In this document: piece after piece, positions 29,805-38,572 of the stretch
How positions within the stretch are numbered: position 1 is the first letter of the stretch
Layout: each line of letters opens with the position of its first letter
DNA from: JAWKIW01 sp041394145
Lineage (GTDB): Bacteria; Actinomycetota; Acidimicrobiia; Acidimicrobiales; Acidimicrobilacustridaceae
Direction: 5' to 3'
Length of the DNA stretch: 64,000 nt
NCBI GenBank assembly: GCA_041394145.1
Contig: JAWKIW010000003.1
Coordinates: forward strand, 124,001-188,000
Made by a program: the position numbers and the translations under genes
Notes under the pieces: generated by a model
The model's database searches: none
Seen by the model: only the letters and a program-made list of their open reading frames with translations
Told to the model about the DNA's origin: nothing

Positions 29805-30742
29805 TCAGCCGTGGCCGGCCCCCGGTCGGGGGTGGGGCTTGCCGATGGCCTCGAGGGCGTCGTAGTCGCTCGGCCAGTTGGGCTGCTGCAGGTGCCACTG
29901 GTCGGGCGCCCGCCGGATGAGGCGCTCGAGCTCGTGGGCGAGGTCCTGGGTGATGCGGGTGACGTCGTCGCGCAGGCGCTTGGCCTGCCGCTCGGCGGGC
30001 ACGGGGGGTCGGATGAACCCCAGCACGCCCCCGGACTCCTTGAAGTAGCAGGCGGTCGGCAGGAGGGGCGCGCCGGTGCGCAGCGCCAGCGTGGCGGGGC
30101 CGGCGGGCAGCGTGGTCCGCTCGCCGAAGAACTCCACCGCCACCCCGCTGCCGTCGATGTCGCGGTCCGACAGCAGGCACACCACGTGGCCGGCCTTGAT
30201 CGCCCGAAGCACGGCGGGCCCGGCGTCGGGCCCCAGGGGCACGATCTGCATGCCGAGCTGCTCGCGGAAGTCCACGAAGAAGTCGTACAGCGACTGGGGC
30301 TCCACCGGCTCGACGACGACGGTCACGGTGTACTCGGGGACCAGCGTGAGCCAGAAGCCCGCCCACTCCCAGCCACCGAGGTGGGGCAGCACCAGGATCG
30401 GCCCGGTGCCCGAGGCGACGGCCCGCTTGATGTGCTCGAGGCCGATGGTGGTCATCCCCCGGTCGATCTCGGCGACCGACATGTCCGGAAGGCGGAACGA
30501 GTCGACCCAGTAGCGGGCGTAGGAGGCGAAGTTGCGCCGCACGGCGCGCCGCAGCTGGCGCTCGTCGACGTCGGGACCGAGCGCCTGGCGCATGTGCCGC
30601 TCGACGAGCAGGCGCCGCTCCTCGACACCTCGAGCGCGAGGCGGCTGGCCCCGGTGGCCACCCGGTCGGCGGTGCCGCGTGGCAGGCCCCGCACCAGCGC
30701 CGCACCGGCCCGGTAGCCCGCGGTGACGTGGTCGATCGCCAT
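29805..30742 (-). CDS. Phosphatidylinositol mannoside acyltransferase, PatA-like (one frame break)
   Basis: This is a lipid A lauroyltransferase/PatA-family enzyme that would acylate the mannose of PIMs. The start MAIDHVTAGYRAGAALVRGL is in one frame; near 30,636 one base is missing and the reading continues as VEERRLLVERHMRQALGPD to the stop at 29805. Restored length is 312 residues. The family HxxxxxE motif is LVLPHLGGWEWAG. Further landmarks are VCLLSDRDIDGSGVAVEFFG and the C-terminal DQWHLQQPNWPSD. It lies between pgsA (27 nt upstream) and pimA. Confidence 0.9.
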
Positions 30743-30769
30743 GGCCCGGGCTGCCGGCGCGGACCCGGT

Positions 30770-31492
30770 CTACCGGCGGTTCGGGTTGCGGGTCCGCCAG
30801 GTGCCGCCGCGGGTGCGGGTCCCGGCCGAGCCCTGCGACCACCGCGCCCGGTTGGCCCGGCGACGGGCCTGGCGGCGCTGGGCCCGCACCGACACGGGCC
30901 GCTCGACGCTGGCCTGGCGCCACACCTTCACGAACCGCTGCACGGCGGTGACCGAGGTGAGCACCAGCATCAGGAACAGCACCGGGACCAGCAGCACCGG
31001 GAAGAGGATGCCGATGGCCAGGGCGATCAGGCGCTCGGCCCGCTCCATGAGGCCACCTCGGGCGTCGAAGCCGAGCGACTCGGCCCGGGCCCGCTCGTAG
31101 GAGATCAGCATGGACGTGGCCAGCACGGCGAGGGGGAGCAGCGGCCAGTAGCCCTCCTTGCCCGAGGCGGGCGAGGCGAGGTACCAGGCGACGCCGCCGA
31201 AGATGAGGGCGTCGGAGACCCGGTCCATCACCGAGTCGAAGAAGGCGCCGCGGGCCGAGGCGGTGCCCGAGGCCTTCGCCACGGCACCGTCGAGCACGTC
31301 GGGCACCGCGGAGAGCACGCCGAACAGGAACCCGAGCGGGAGCTGACCGAGGCCGATCGACACCCCGCAGGCGAGCGCCATGACGCCCCCGAAGGCGGTG
31401 AGGTGGTCGGCGGTGATGCCGGTGCGGCGGATGTTGCGCCCGACCGGGCGCAGACCCTTCTCGAACGTGGCCCGGAAACGGCCGTCGAGCAT
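30770..31492 (-). CDS. pgsA: CDP-alcohol phosphatidyltransferase (phosphatidylinositol phosphate synthase type)
   Basis: This integral membrane enzyme of 240 residues would make phosphatidylinositol phosphate from CDP-diacylglycerol and inositol phosphate, the lipid base for PIMs. The CDP-alcohol signature DxxDGxxA(R/K)x8GxxxDxxxD is complete as DVLDGAVAK...GAFFDSVMD. About six hydrophobic helices are present, and the C-terminus is a long basic tail. The ATG at 31492 has CAGGAG upstream and a TACCCT box further up. PI synthesis rather than PG synthesis is inferred from the patA-pimA neighbours. Confidence 0.9.
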   Translation of the reverse strand: MLDGRFRATFEKGLRPVGRNIRRTGITADHLTAFGGVMALACGVSIGLGQLPLGFLFGVLSAVPDVLDGAVAKASGTASARGAFFDSVMDRVSDALIFGGVAWYLASPASGKEGYWPLLPLAVLATSMLISYERARAESLGFDARGGLMERAERLIALAIGILFPVLLVPVLFLMLVLTSVTAVQRFVKVWRQASVERPVSVRAQRRQARRRANRARWSQGSAGTRTRGGTWRTRNPNRR

Positions 31493-31644
31493 GAAGGCTC
31501 CTGGGTCGGCGGATGCGTCGCGTCGAGGGTAGCAGCACGTGCTCGCGAAAGGCAGCATGGCGCCTCGGACCCGCCCGGCGGCGCCGGTGCGGCGCCGGTG
31601 CGGTGCCGGCCGGGGCGGCGGCCGCGGCCCCGCCGTCCGACGCC

Positions 31645-31650
31645 TACGCT
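31645..31650 (+). promoter_or_regulatory. Candidate -10 box TACGCT for the EF-G paralogue
   Basis: TACGCT gives a 5' UTR of roughly 30-35 nt that carries a strong GAGGAGG ribosome site (31674-31680) before the ATG at 31689. Confidence 0.4.
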
Positions 31651-31688
31651 CGGCGCTGCAGCCAGCCGCCGACGAGGAGGGTCATCCG

Positions 31689-33749
31689 ATGGAGCCGGTG
31701 TCGACCGACAAGATCCGCAACGTGGCGCTGGTCGGACACGGCGGCAGCGGCAAGACGACGCTCGCCGAGGCGCTGCTGTTCACCGCCGGCGCCATCCCCC
31801 GGATGGGCACGGTGGCCGACGGCTCGACGGTGTGCGACCACGACCCCGAGGAGCGACGCCGCCAGCAGTCCCTGTCGCTGGCCGTGGCCCCGCTGTCGTG
31901 GAAGGGCCACAAGATCAACCTGATCGACACCCCCGGCTACGCCGACTTCGAGGGCGAGGTGATCGCCGCCCTCCACGTGGCCGACCTGGCCGTGTTCGTG
32001 GTCAGCGCGGTCGACGGCGTCGAGGTCCAGACCGAGCGGTACTGGCGGGTGGCGGCCGAGCTGGGCCTGCCCCGGATGGTCTTCGTCAACAAGCTCGACA
32101 AGGAGCGGGCCGACTACGAGCGCACCCTCGACCAGCTGCGCGACCGCTTCGGCGCCGGCATCGCCCCGCTCGAGCTGCCGATCGGGGCCGAGGCGTCCTT
32201 CCGCGGGATCGCCGACCTGCTGACCGACACCGCCTGGATCTACGAGGACGGGCGCTCGACCACCGGACCCATCCCCGACGACATGGCCGAGCTCGAGCAC
32301 CGGGTCCACGACAACCTCGTCGAGGGGATCGTGGTGGGCGACGACGAGCAGCTCGAGGCCTACCTCGAGGGCACCGTCCCGTCGGTCGAGGCCCTCGAGC
32401 ACACCCTGCACCTCGGCGTCGACGACGCCACCGTCTTCCCGGTGGTGCTCGGCGCCGCCACCACCGACATCGGCGTGGACCGGCTGGCCGACTTCATCTG
32501 CGAGATCGGGCCGTCGCCGTTGGACCGCCCACCCGTCGCCGTCTCGGCCGGCGAGGCCACGGTCGAGGTCACCCCCGACGCGAGCGGCCAACCGCTCGTG
32601 CGGGTGTTCAAGACCCTGGCCGACCCCTACGTCGGACAGATCACCATCTTCAAGGTGCTGTCGGGCACGGTCCGCAACGACGACCACCTCGTCAACCCCA
32701 GAACGGGCGCCGACGAGCGCCTGCACGGCGTCTTCTCGCTGCGGGGCACCGAGCACCTCGACGTCGCCTCGGTGCCCGCCGGCGACATCGCGGCGGTGGC
32801 GAAGCTGTCGGCCACGGCCACCGGCGACACCCTCGCCCCGAAGGGCACCCCCGTCGTGCTCGACCCCATCCCCCGCCCGGCCCCGACCCTGGCCGTGGCG
32901 GTCAAGGCCCGGACCCAGGCCGACGACGACAAGCTGGCCACCGCGCTGCACCGCCTCGTCGACGAGGACCCGGCGCTCGAGATCGGCCTCGACGACGAGA
33001 CCCACCAGACCATCGTGCGGGGCACCGGCGAGACCCACCTGCAGATCACCCTCGAGAAGCTCGAGCGCAAGTTCGGCGTCTCGGTCGACACCCTCGAGGT
33101 GCGGGTCCCCTACCGCGAGACGATCACCGCGCCCGCCGAGGCCGAGGGCAAGTTCAAGAAGCAGTCCGGCGGCCACGGCCAGTACGGGGTGTGCCACCTG
33201 CGGGTCGAGCCGCTGCCCCGCGGCGGCGGCTTCGAGTTCGTCGACGAGATCGTGGGCGGCGCCATCCCCCGCCAGTTCATCCCCGCCGTGCAGAAGGGCG
33301 TCGAGGAGGCCATGGCCGAAGGCGGCGCCCACGGCTTCCCCGTGGTCGACGTGCGGGTGATCTGCGACGACGGCAAGTACCACTCGGTCGACTCGTCGGA
33401 GATGAGCTTCAAGATGGCCGGACGGCTCGGGTTCCGCGAGGCGATGGCCAAGGCGTCGCCCGTGGTGCTCGAGCCGATCTCCCGCCTCGAGGTGACGGTG
33501 CCGGTCGAGCTGCAGGGCGACGTGATGGGCGATCTCAACTCGCGCCGGGCGCGGGTGCAGGGCACCGAGGCCGCCGGCGAGGGCGAGCACACCGTGGTGG
33601 CCGAGGTGCCGACCGCCGAGCTGCGCCGCTACGCCGTGGACCTGCGCTCGATGAGCCGGGGCCGGGGGTCCTTCGCCGCCGCGCACGACCACTACGACGT
33701 GCTGCCGTCCCACCTCGTGGACGCGGTCACCGCCGAGCGCGAGGACTGA
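31689..33749 (+). CDS. fusA: Elongation factor G-like GTPase (EF-G2 paralogue)
   Basis: This is a 686-residue translational GTPase. The G1 motif is GHGGSGKTTL, G3 is DTPGYADF and G4 is NKLDKE. Domain II (PLVRVFKTLADPYVGQITIF), domain III (GTGETHLQITLEKLERKFGV), domain IV (KKQSGGHGQYGVCHLRVEPL) and domain V all follow. The HGQYG segment and length fit EF-G2/FusA2 paralogues, which are distinct from the EF-G of the str operon. No rpsL, rpsG or tuf gene is nearby, in line with a paralogue. The ATG is backed by GAGGAGG at 8-nt spacing. Known EF-G2 proteins bind GTP, but their cellular role is poorly defined. Confidence 0.92.
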   Translation: MEPVSTDKIRNVALVGHGGSGKTTLAEALLFTAGAIPRMGTVADGSTVCDHDPEERRRQQSLSLAVAPLSWKGHKINLIDTPGYADFEGEVIAALHVADLAVFVVSAVDGVEVQTERYWRVAAELGLPRMVFVNKLDKERADYERTLDQLRDRFGAGIAPLELPIGAEASFRGIADLLTDTAWIYEDGRSTTGPIPDDMAELEHRVHDNLVEGIVVGDDEQLEAYLEGTVPSVEALEHTLHLGVDDATVFPVVLGAATTDIGVDRLADFICEIGPSPLDRPPVAVSAGEATVEVTPDASGQPLVRVFKTLADPYVGQITIFKVLSGTVRNDDHLVNPRTGADERLHGVFSLRGTEHLDVASVPAGDIAAVAKLSATATGDTLAPKGTPVVLDPIPRPAPTLAVAVKARTQADDDKLATALHRLVDEDPALEIGLDDETHQTIVRGTGETHLQITLEKLERKFGVSVDTLEVRVPYRETITAPAEAEGKFKKQSGGHGQYGVCHLRVEPLPRGGGFEFVDEIVGGAIPRQFIPAVQKGVEEAMAEGGAHGFPVVDVRVICDDGKYHSVDSSEMSFKMAGRLGFREAMAKASPVVLEPISRLEVTVPVELQGDVMGDLNSRRARVQGTEAAGEGEHTVVAEVPTAELRRYAVDLRSMSRGRGSFAAAHDHYDVLPSHLVDAVTAERED

Positions 33750-33807
33750 CCGGGCACCCGGCGATCCCACCACCATCGTCCCCCGACGACGACCTGCGAG
33801 AGCCCCG

Positions 33808-34311
33808 ATGACCTTCGACGTCTCCAACCTGTCCAGCCAGGACGCCATCGTCGCCCTGCGCTCGTACCCGCGCCGCTACTCGTCGGTGCTGTCCCCGCTG
33901 CCCGGCGACGACGACACCGTGGACACCATCGCCCAGCGGGTCGGCCCCGACGGGGTCTGCGCGCTCGACCTGCTGACCGACGTCGTGCGCACCCTGGCCG
34001 TGATCGGCCGGGCGCTGCACCAGACCGTCTACAGCGACCGACCCGTGCTGCACGAGGCCGTGATCGACCCGGCGGCCCGCCACTGGGAGGGCCCGGTCGA
34101 GACCGTTGCCGACCTGCTGGCCCAGCTGCGCGACGAGGCCACCGAGCTGGCCGACGCCGCCGACGCGGTGCCCTACCGCGACTGGGACCGCCAGGCCACC
34201 GTCACCGGTGGCCGGACCGTCACCGCCCTGGACCTGCTGCGCGAAGCCGTGCGCACCGCCACCGACGACCTCCACGCCATCGAGCAGGCGCTGCGGGCGG
34301 CCCGGGGCTAG
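33808..34311 (+). CDS. DinB/MDMPI-like four-helix protein
   Basis: This 167-residue, mostly helical protein resembles the DinB / mycothiol-dependent maleylpyruvate isomerase N-terminal superfamily: LDLLTDVVRTLAVIGRALHQ, ETVADLLAQLRDEATELADA, YRDWDRQATVTGGRTVTALD, LLREAVRTATDDLHAIEQAL. These folds often bind a metal and a thiol. Only His and acidic residues scattered along the helices are visible, so metal binding is uncertain. It follows the EF-G paralogue by 58 bp and may share its transcript. A mycothiol role would fit the presence of mshC but is speculation. Confidence 0.65.
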   Translation: MTFDVSNLSSQDAIVALRSYPRRYSSVLSPLPGDDDTVDTIAQRVGPDGVCALDLLTDVVRTLAVIGRALHQTVYSDRPVLHEAVIDPAARHWEGPVETVADLLAQLRDEATELADAADAVPYRDWDRQATVTGGRTVTALDLLREAVRTATDDLHAIEQALRAARG

Positions 34312-34331
34312 ACACCAGCCGCCCAGGGCAC

Positions 34332-34988
34332 TCACGACGTCTTGGGCTCGTCCCAGGTCTCGGGGTTCTCCTCGACGAACCACTCGACGACGTCGCCGTC
34401 GACGCCGTCGACGAGCACGAGTCCCCGCTGCTCTGGTGGGTCCTCGGCGGAGTACAGCAGGATCCGCCACGTGGGCCGGCTCAGGGCGCCCCGCCACCCC
34501 ATCTGCGCCGACGCGTGGCCGACGGGGAAGCCGACCTTGCGCACCGCGATCACCAGCGCGTCGCGCTCGTCGACGTCGAGGTCCCAGCCGGCGGCGAAGC
34601 TGTAGGCGCCGAACACCGCCAGGGCGACACCGGCCCACAGGATGCCGGCGTTGACCAGCACCGGGCTGCTGTTGCGGGTGAGGAACCAGGCGAGCACGCA
34701 CAGGGCGGCGATGACCCAGTACAAGACGGCCGGGATGCGGCGCCGGTTGTTGTTGGGGAACAGGTACGGGCCGACGAGCCCGGCGTCGAGGTCCTCGGGC
34801 AGGGCGTCGCGGATGTCGGCGTCGGAGAGCGGCGTGGTGGCCGAGCCCTCGGGGTCCTCCGCGCCGCGCGCCGCAGCACCGCCGTCGGCCTCCCCTGCCG
34901 GACCTTCGTCCGACGGGCCGCGGCGACCCTCGTCGTCGGCCGGCGCCCCGTCGGCACCGGCGTCGCCGTCGCGTCGCTCCTCGACCAT
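34332..34988 (-). CDS. Two-helix membrane protein of unknown function
   Basis: This 218-residue protein starts with an acidic, Gly/Ala-rich, probably disordered tail of about 60 residues. Two membrane helices follow (VLYWVIAALCVLAWFLT and NAGILWAGVALAVFGAYSFAA), then a cytoplasmic C-terminal domain of about 100 residues (VIAVRKVGFPVGHASAQMGW, RILLYSAEDPPEQRGLVLVD). I do not recognise the family. A leaderless -10 box supports the ATG at 34988. It converges with the DinB-like gene, 20 bp apart. Confidence 0.75.
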   Translation of the reverse strand: MVEERRDGDAGADGAPADDEGRRGPSDEGPAGEADGGAAARGAEDPEGSATTPLSDADIRDALPEDLDAGLVGPYLFPNNNRRRIPAVLYWVIAALCVLAWFLTRNSSPVLVNAGILWAGVALAVFGAYSFAAGWDLDVDERDALVIAVRKVGFPVGHASAQMGWRGALSRPTWRILLYSAEDPPEQRGLVLVDGVDGDVVEWFVEENPETWDEPKTS

Positions 34989-34996
34989 CGCGGGCG

Positions 34997-35002
34997 ACGG
35001 TA
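34997..35002 (-). promoter_or_regulatory. -10 box TACCGT, leaderless start
   Basis: TACCGT ends 8 nt before the ATG at 34988, with no ribosome site between. Confidence 0.45.
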
Positions 35003-35100
35003 CCGGCCGCTGCCGGGGCGTCCCAAACCGTCACAGGCGATCGGCGGCGGCATCGTGGGCCCGGCTCGAACGCAACCGCTCGACCGGCGCCGCACCGGGC

Positions 35101-35826
35101 TCAGCGGATCGCCGACTTCGTCGTCGAGGTCGTGCCCTCCACGGCCACATCGCCGTGCAGCAGGGCGGTGAGCGTCGCCGCCAGGTCCTTGCTCGACGTC
35201 CCGTAGGGCCAGACCCACACCACCTTGCCCTGGTCGTCGATGAGGTACTGGTAGCCGGTGTGGGCGACGCCGTAGCTGGTGTCACCCGGCTGGTGGTCGT
35301 CGACCTTGTAGTCGACGCCGATCCGCGACGTCGCCGACCACAGCGTCGAGTCCTCACCGGCCACGAGGGCGTGGGCCCCGCCGTCGGGGAAGAAGTGGTC
35401 GACGAAGCCGGCGACCTTCGGCCCCGTGTCGCGCTCGGGATCGATCGTCACGAAGGCGGCCTCCACCTTCGCCCGGTCCTCGGGAGCGAGGCGCTTCACC
35501 GCCGAGCTCATGTCGCTCATCGTCGTGGGGCAGATGTCCGGGCACGACAGGTAGCCGAAGTAGGTGAACAGCAGCGTGCCGGGCGCGGCGCGCAGCGGGA
35601 AGGGCGTGCCCGCCTCGCTCGTCGAGTAGTCGACGAAGGTGAAGTCGCTGGCGTTGATCGGCGGGGTGATGCGCTTGCCGGCCAGCGCGCCGGTCGACGA
35701 GGTCGTCGGCGTGGCCCCGGACCCACCGGCCACCTGGTCACCGGAGCCGCAGGCGCCCACCGCGAGCATGACGGTGAGGACGGCGGCGGCGGCGATCGGG
35801 GCCCGGAACCGGGCGAGGACGGTCAT
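35101..35826 (-). CDS. SCO1/SenC-family lipoprotein
   Basis: This is a membrane-anchored thioredoxin-like copper chaperone for the CuA site of cytochrome c oxidase. The 241-residue protein begins with a lipoprotein signal whose Cys is residue 26 (VMLAVGACGSG). The copper-binding CxxxC is LSCPDICP (Cys95 and Cys99), and the third ligand His lies in SYGVAHTGYQYLID. No oxidase genes are in the window. The ATG at 35826 is preferred to 35844 because it opens the signal peptide directly. The 186 bp upstream show nothing recognisable. Confidence 0.92.
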   Translation of the reverse strand: MTVLARFRAPIAAAAVLTVMLAVGACGSGDQVAGGSGATPTTSSTGALAGKRITPPINASDFTFVDYSTSEAGTPFPLRAAPGTLLFTYFGYLSCPDICPTTMSDMSSAVKRLAPEDRAKVEAAFVTIDPERDTGPKVAGFVDHFFPDGGAHALVAGEDSTLWSATSRIGVDYKVDDHQPGDTSYGVAHTGYQYLIDDQGKVVWVWPYGTSSKDLAATLTALLHGDVAVEGTTSTTKSAIR

Positions 35827-36012
35827 GCGCGGCCATCGTGGCACGGGCGCCTGGGGCGGGAGGCATCGCGAGGGCCCTCGGTGGGCGACGTCGACGAGAT
35901 CGTGACGAAGGTCCCGCGTGCCGCCGGGTCGGTCGTCCCCATCCGGCCTTCGGGGCCAGCCGGGCCCGTCATCGCCGCTGTCCGCTCCTGCCGGCCCGGT
36001 GACGCCGTGGGC

Positions 36013-36549
36013 TCAGCTCGGCCAGGCGTCGCGCAGCTTGCGCCACGAGGCGCCGAGCGTCTCGGGCATGACGCGGGTCTCCGCGACCGCCGTCATGAAG
36101 TTGGTGTCGCCGCTCCAGCGGGGCAGCACGTGGACGTGGAGGTGGTCGGGCACGCCGGCCCCGCCGGCCTTGCCCAGGTTCATCCCGACGTTGATGCCGT
36201 CGCAGGCGTAGGCCGTCTTCACCGCCACGACGGTGTCCCGCACGGTCGACCACAGCTCGGCGTGCTCGTCGGCGGTGAGGTCCTCGAGCTCGGGCACGGC
36301 CCGGTTGGGCAGCACCAGCACGTGGCCGTTGGTGTACGGGTAGGCGTTGAGGATGGCGAACGTCAGCGAGCCCCGGTGGACGATGAAGGTCTCCTCGTCG
36401 GGCCGGCCACTTCGCAGGATGCCTTCGAACAACGACGCCGACGGCGGCGGCGTCGGCCCGTCGTCGGCGGCGCTGACCTGCTCGATGTAGGCGCTGCGCC
36501 AGCCCGCCCACAGGTGGTCGAGCCCCAGCCGGGGTCCGCCCTCGCTCAC
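36013..36549 (-). CDS. HIT-family hydrolase/phosphorylase (Ap4A phosphorylase-like)
   Basis: This 178-residue protein has the histidine triad motif as DHLHVHVLPRW and the family fold around NAYPYTNGHVLVLPNRAVPE. HIT enzymes act on nucleotide phosphates; the M. tuberculosis homologue in the same place after thrS (Rv2613c) is described as an Ap4A phosphorylase. The GTG start at 36549 overlaps the thrS stop (GTGA), so the two are coupled. Ap4A is made by aminoacyl-tRNA synthetases, so a disposal role next to thrS is plausible. Confidence 0.9.
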   Translation of the reverse strand: MSEGGPRLGLDHLWAGWRSAYIEQVSAADDGPTPPPSASLFEGILRSGRPDEETFIVHRGSLTFAILNAYPYTNGHVLVLPNRAVPELEDLTADEHAELWSTVRDTVVAVKTAYACDGINVGMNLGKAGGAGVPDHLHVHVLPRWSGDTNFMTAVAETRVMPETLGASWRKLRDAWPS

Positions 36550-38492
36550 CGGTGCGCGGCCACGTCGGCGGCGAGGCGCTCGACGAAGTCGTCGACCGGC
36601 ACGTCGCGCTCGACCTCCCCGCCCCGCGGGTTCACGCCCACGGTGCCGTGCTCCATGTCGTCGTCGCCGACGACGAGGACGAACGGCAGCTTGTCGAGCT
36701 TGGCTCGGCGGATGCGCGCCCCGAGCGGCTCGTCGGTGGTGGTGGTGTCGGCCCGGAAGCCCTCGGCCCGCAGCCGGTCGGCGAGCCGTCGCGCGTAGAC
36801 GTCGTGGTCGGCCCGCACCGGCAGGATCCGGACCTGCACCGGGGCCAACCAGGCCGGGAAGGCGCCGGCGTAGTGCTCGACCAGCACGCCGAAGAACCGC
36901 TCGATGGACCCGAACAGGGCCCGGTGGATCATGATCGGGCGGTGTCGCCCGCCGTCGGCGCCGACGTACTCGAGACCGAACCGCTGCGGCAGCTGGAAGT
37001 CGACCTGGATGGTGGACATCTGCCACGTCCGGCCGATGGCGTCTTTGGCCTGCACGGAGATCTTCGGGCCGTAGAAGGCGCCGCCGCCCTCGTCCATGAC
37101 CAGGTCGAGGCCCATCTCCTCGGCGGACTCCCGCAGGGCCTCGGTGGCCTCGGCCCACTCCTGCTCGGTGCCCACGGCCTTGCCCTCCGGGCGGGTCGAC
37201 AGCTCGAGGTAGAAGTCGTCGAGGCCGTAGTCGCGCAGCAGGTCGAGCACGAAGTGCAGCAGCGAGACCAGCTCGGTGCCCATCTGCTCCTTGGTGGTGA
37301 AGATGTGGGCGTCGTCCTGGGTCATGCCCCGCACGCGGGTGAGGCCGTGGACCACGCCGGACTTCTCGTAGCGGTACACCGTCCCGAACTCGAACAGCCG
37401 CAGCGGCAGCTCGCGGTACGAGCGCTGCCGGCTCCGGAAGATCAGGATGTGGAACGGGCAGTTCATCGGCTTGAGGTAGTACTCGGTGCCCCCGTCGAGC
37501 TCCATCGGCGGGTACATGCCGTCGGCGAACCAGTCGAGGTGCCCGCTCGTCTCGAACAGGTTGGCCTTGGTGATGTGCGGCGAGTAGACGAACTCGTAGC
37601 CGGCCTGCTCGTGGCGCTGGCGGGAGTAGTCCTCCATGAGGCGGCGGACGAGGCCACCCTTGGGGTGGAACACGGCGAGACCCGAGCCGATCTCGTCGGG
37701 GAACGAGAAGAGGTCGAGCTCGACGCCGAGGCGGCGGTGGTCGCGCTTCTCGGCCTCCTCGAGCCGGTGCAGGTGGTCGGCCAGCGCCTGCTTGGACTCC
37801 CACGCCGTGCCGTAGATGCGCTGGAGCATCGGCCGGCTCTCGTCGCCGCGCCAGTAGGCACCGGCCACCTTCTGCAAGGCGAAGTGCCCGAGGCGCCCGG
37901 TGGACGGGACATGGGGTCCCCGGCACAGGTCGACGAACGAGTCGGTGTTGCGATAGGTGCTCACCAGCCCGTCGCCCGCCACCTCGGATGCGTCGACGCG
38001 CTCGATGATCTCGCGCTTGTAGGGCTGGTCGGCGAACAGGGCCAGCCCTTCCTCGGCCGAGCACTCGTCGCGCACGAAGGGCTGGTCGGCGGCGATGATC
38101 TCGCGCATCTTGGCCTCGATGCGCTCGAGGTCCTCGTCGCTGAACGTCTGCCCACCGGGCAGCTCGAAGTCGTAGTAGAAGCCCTCGGCGATCGCCGGCC
38201 CGATGGCGAACTTCGCCCCCGGGAACAGGTCGAGCACCGCCTGGGCCAGCACGTGGGCCGTGCTGTGGCGCAGCACCTCGCGACCCTCGTCGGAGTCGAC
38301 GGTGACGATGCGCACCACGTCACCGTCGTCGAGCACCGTCGACAGGTCGCGCTCGGCGCCGTTCACCTCGGCGACCACGGCGGCCTTGGCCAGGCGGGAC
38401 CCGATCGACGCAGCCAGCTCACCGGCGGTCGTCCCGGTCGGCGCCTGGCGAGAGGAGCCATCGGGGAGCGAGACGGTGATCTGGTCGGCCAT
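36546..38492 (-). CDS. thrS: Threonyl-tRNA synthetase
   Basis: ThrRS charges tRNA-Thr and edits mischarged Ser. The protein has 648 residues with the usual layout: TGS domain (ITVSLPDGSSRQAPTGTTAG), editing domain (RHSTAHVLAQAVLDLFPGAK and DLCRGPHVPSTG), class II catalytic core (KPMNCPFHILIF with the zinc Cys, motif 2 FEFGTVYRYEKSGVVHGLTR, and GRTWQMSTIQVDF) and anticodon-binding domain (ILPVRADHDVYARRLADRLR). A -10 TAGGCT ends 8 nt before ATG 38492, so the message may be leaderless. No T-box-like structure fits in the 80-bp upstream gap. Confidence 0.97.
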   Translation of the reverse strand: MADQITVSLPDGSSRQAPTGTTAGELAASIGSRLAKAAVVAEVNGAERDLSTVLDDGDVVRIVTVDSDEGREVLRHSTAHVLAQAVLDLFPGAKFAIGPAIAEGFYYDFELPGGQTFSDEDLERIEAKMREIIAADQPFVRDECSAEEGLALFADQPYKREIIERVDASEVAGDGLVSTYRNTDSFVDLCRGPHVPSTGRLGHFALQKVAGAYWRGDESRPMLQRIYGTAWESKQALADHLHRLEEAEKRDHRRLGVELDLFSFPDEIGSGLAVFHPKGGLVRRLMEDYSRQRHEQAGYEFVYSPHITKANLFETSGHLDWFADGMYPPMELDGGTEYYLKPMNCPFHILIFRSRQRSYRELPLRLFEFGTVYRYEKSGVVHGLTRVRGMTQDDAHIFTTKEQMGTELVSLLHFVLDLLRDYGLDDFYLELSTRPEGKAVGTEQEWAEATEALRESAEEMGLDLVMDEGGGAFYGPKISVQAKDAIGRTWQMSTIQVDFQLPQRFGLEYVGADGGRHRPIMIHRALFGSIERFFGVLVEHYAGAFPAWLAPVQVRILPVRADHDVYARRLADRLRAEGFRADTTTTDEPLGARIRRAKLDKLPFVLVVGDDDMEHGTVGVNPRGGEVERDVPVDDFVERLAADVAAHR

Positions 38493-38500
38493 GGTCGCTG

Positions 38501-38506
38501 AGCCTA
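38501..38506 (-). promoter_or_regulatory. -10 box TAGGCT, leaderless promoter of thrS-HIT
   Basis: TAGGCT ends 8 nt before the thrS ATG with no Shine-Dalgarno sequence between. Confidence 0.5.
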
Positions 38507-38572
38507 TCGGCGGCCTCGCCGGCCCCCGGAACGGGATCCGGCGGCCTCCGCCCGGGCGACGAGCGCCCGACC

